From: Rhodospirillales bacterium
GTDB lineage: Bacteria > Pseudomonadota > Alphaproteobacteria > Acetobacterales > Acetobacteraceae
DNA length: 5,037 nucleotides
Direction: 5' to 3'
NCBI GenBank assembly: GCA_903644035.1
Contig: CAHJXG010000396.1
Location: forward strand, 1-5,037
In this document: positions 4,417 through 5,037 of the stretch, one piece after another
Numbering within the stretch: position 1 is the first letter of the stretch
Layout of the letters: the number at the start of each line of letters is the position of its first letter
Notes under the pieces: generated by a model
Told to the model about the DNA's origin: nothing
Databases searched by the model: none
What the model saw: only the letters and a program-made list of their open reading frames with translations
Program-made: the position numbers and the translations under genes

Positions 4417-5037
4417 TGAACGCCGCGCAGACTTGTTACCTGCAGCGCACGCCCCGGTCGCGCGGGCTGATGGCGGAGTCGCGCCGCGTCGTCGCGGGCG
4501 GAGTGAGCCGCAACTTCGGCTATCATGTGCCCTATCCCGTGGTGAACCGAAGCGGCCAGGGCGCCTGGATCACGGATGTCGACGGCAACGAATACATCGA
4601 CTTCGCCTATAACGGCATGAGCCTGATCCACGGCCATGCCTTCCCGCCCGTGGTCGAAGCGATCGCGGATGCGGCAGCGCGCGGCTGGGCCTGGCCTGGC
4701 TCCTCCGAAGCTCAGATTGAGTTCGCGGCCTACTTGGCCGGCCGGGTACCCGGCATGGATCAGGTGCGATTTACCAATTCCGGCAACGAGGCGACGATGC
4801 TGGCGGTGAAGGTTGCACGGCACTTCACAAAGCGGACGCTGATCCTGAAGGCGCGTACGGCCTACCACGGCACCTATCCCGACCTGGAGGCCGGGCTGCA
4901 TGGACAAGGAGCGCTGCCGGGCCGCACGCTTGTGGCCGAGTTCGGCGATACCGAGGGCTTCGCCTCGGTCATAGCCCACCACCGCCACGAACTCGCGGCG
5001 GTGGTGATCGAACCGGTGCTGATCACCGGCGGGGGGG
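4416..5037 (+). CDS. class-III PLP aminotransferase, glutamate-1-semialdehyde 2,1-aminomutase type, N-terminal part
   Basis: Partial: 207 residues are visible from ATG 4416 and the frame is still open at the right edge; the family is about 430-460 residues long. Landmarks are GGVSRNFGYHVPYP (28-41), GAWITDVDGNEYIDF (49-63), LIHGHAFPPVVEAI (70-83), the phosphate-binding TNSGNEATMLAVKVAR (120-135), AYHGTYPD (149-156; Tyr150-His151-Gly152 near the PLP ring) and VVIEPVLITGGG (196-207). The Schiff-base lysine lies beyond the window. Members transfer amino groups between omega-, beta- or alpha-amino compounds and keto acids, or isomerise glutamate semialdehyde. A catabolic operon setting argues against a tetrapyrrole role, so hemL is not assigned. 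The Arg in GGVSR may face the substrate carboxylate, as in beta-amino-acid aminotransferases, but this is inference. The start overlaps the upstream stop by one base; a later in-frame ATG at 4470 would remove the family-like N-terminus. Confidence 0.88.
   Translation, partial: MNAAQTCYLQRTPRSRGLMAESRRVVAGGVSRNFGYHVPYPVVNRSGQGAWITDVDGNEYIDFAYNGMSLIHGHAFPPVVEAIADAAARGWAWPGSSEAQIEFAAYLAGRVPGMDQVRFTNSGNEATMLAVKVARHFTKRTLILKARTAYHGTYPDLEAGLHGQGALPGRTLVAEFGDTEGFASVIAHHRHELAAVVIEPVLITGGG
4741..4754. repeat. perfect 14-bp palindrome inside the aminotransferase gene
   Basis: GCCGGGTACCCGGC lies in codons for a Gly-Arg-Val-Pro-Gly segment. A palindrome of this length is expected about once per few kilobases of GC-rich DNA, so chance is a sufficient explanation. 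Confidence 0.3.
4977..5006 (+). repeat. 10-bp perfect inverted repeat with 10-nt loop in the aminotransferase gene
   Basis: CACCACCGCC (4977-4986) is the reverse complement of GGCGGTGGTG (4997-5006), so the mRNA could form a strong local hairpin inside the coding region. The arms encode part of a His-His-Arg-His stretch and the Ala-Val-Val strand. It may be a by-product of coding and GC-rich codon use. Confidence 0.35.

Noticed and set aside
4275..4988. 237-residue antisense frame opposite the RidA-family and aminotransferase genes
   Set aside because: No recognisable domain; it is opposite two genes with clear family motifs.
5031..5037. Run of seven G at the window end as a sequencing or assembly error
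   Set aside because: It keeps the frame and encodes the Gly-rich stretch expected after IEPV in class-III aminotransferases, so no error is needed; it cannot be excluded because the sequence ends here.

Overview
The window is GC-rich DNA, almost entirely coding, with every supported gene on the + strand. Signal-peptide style, ribosome-binding sites and gene content fit a high-GC proteobacterium, probably an alpha- or betaproteobacterium of the soil/rhizosphere type. This is inferred from composition and gene families, and no marker gene fixes the taxon.

Layout: (1) positions 1-616 hold the C-terminal 204 residues of an N,N-dimethylformamidase large-subunit-like protein, cut by the left edge. 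(2) A 61-bp gap follows, with a cluster of GGTTG/CAACC half-sites and a perfect 20-bp palindrome centred on the next start codon. (3) 678-2105 encodes a metal-dependent amidohydrolase of the TrzN/Atz/SAH-deaminase-like superfamily. (4) 2142-3032 encodes a secreted family-3 (amino-acid type) ABC substrate-binding protein. (5) The gap before the next gene is filled by a long GC-rich inverted repeat (3044-3088). (6) 3091-3870 encodes a GlnP/HisM-type amino-acid ABC permease. (7) A 153-bp gap with two small inverted repeats leads to (8) 4024-4416, a RidA/YjgF-family protein that lacks the catalytic arginine of true RidA. (9) Its stop codon overlaps the start of a class-III PLP aminotransferase of the glutamate-1-semialdehyde aminomutase type (4416 to the right edge, truncated).

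The genes look like one catabolic operon. An amino-acid-like or amide-containing compound would be captured in the periplasm and imported, hydrolysed by the amidase-like and amidohydrolase enzymes, and its amino group removed by the aminotransferase, with a Rid-family partner. The substrate cannot be read from the sequence. The transporter ATPase and any regulator are not in this window. The most unusual signals are the start-codon palindrome, the hairpin between the binding-protein and permease genes, and the arginine-less Rid protein coupled to an aminotransferase. No RNA genes, mobile elements, CRISPR arrays or clear rho-independent terminators were seen.
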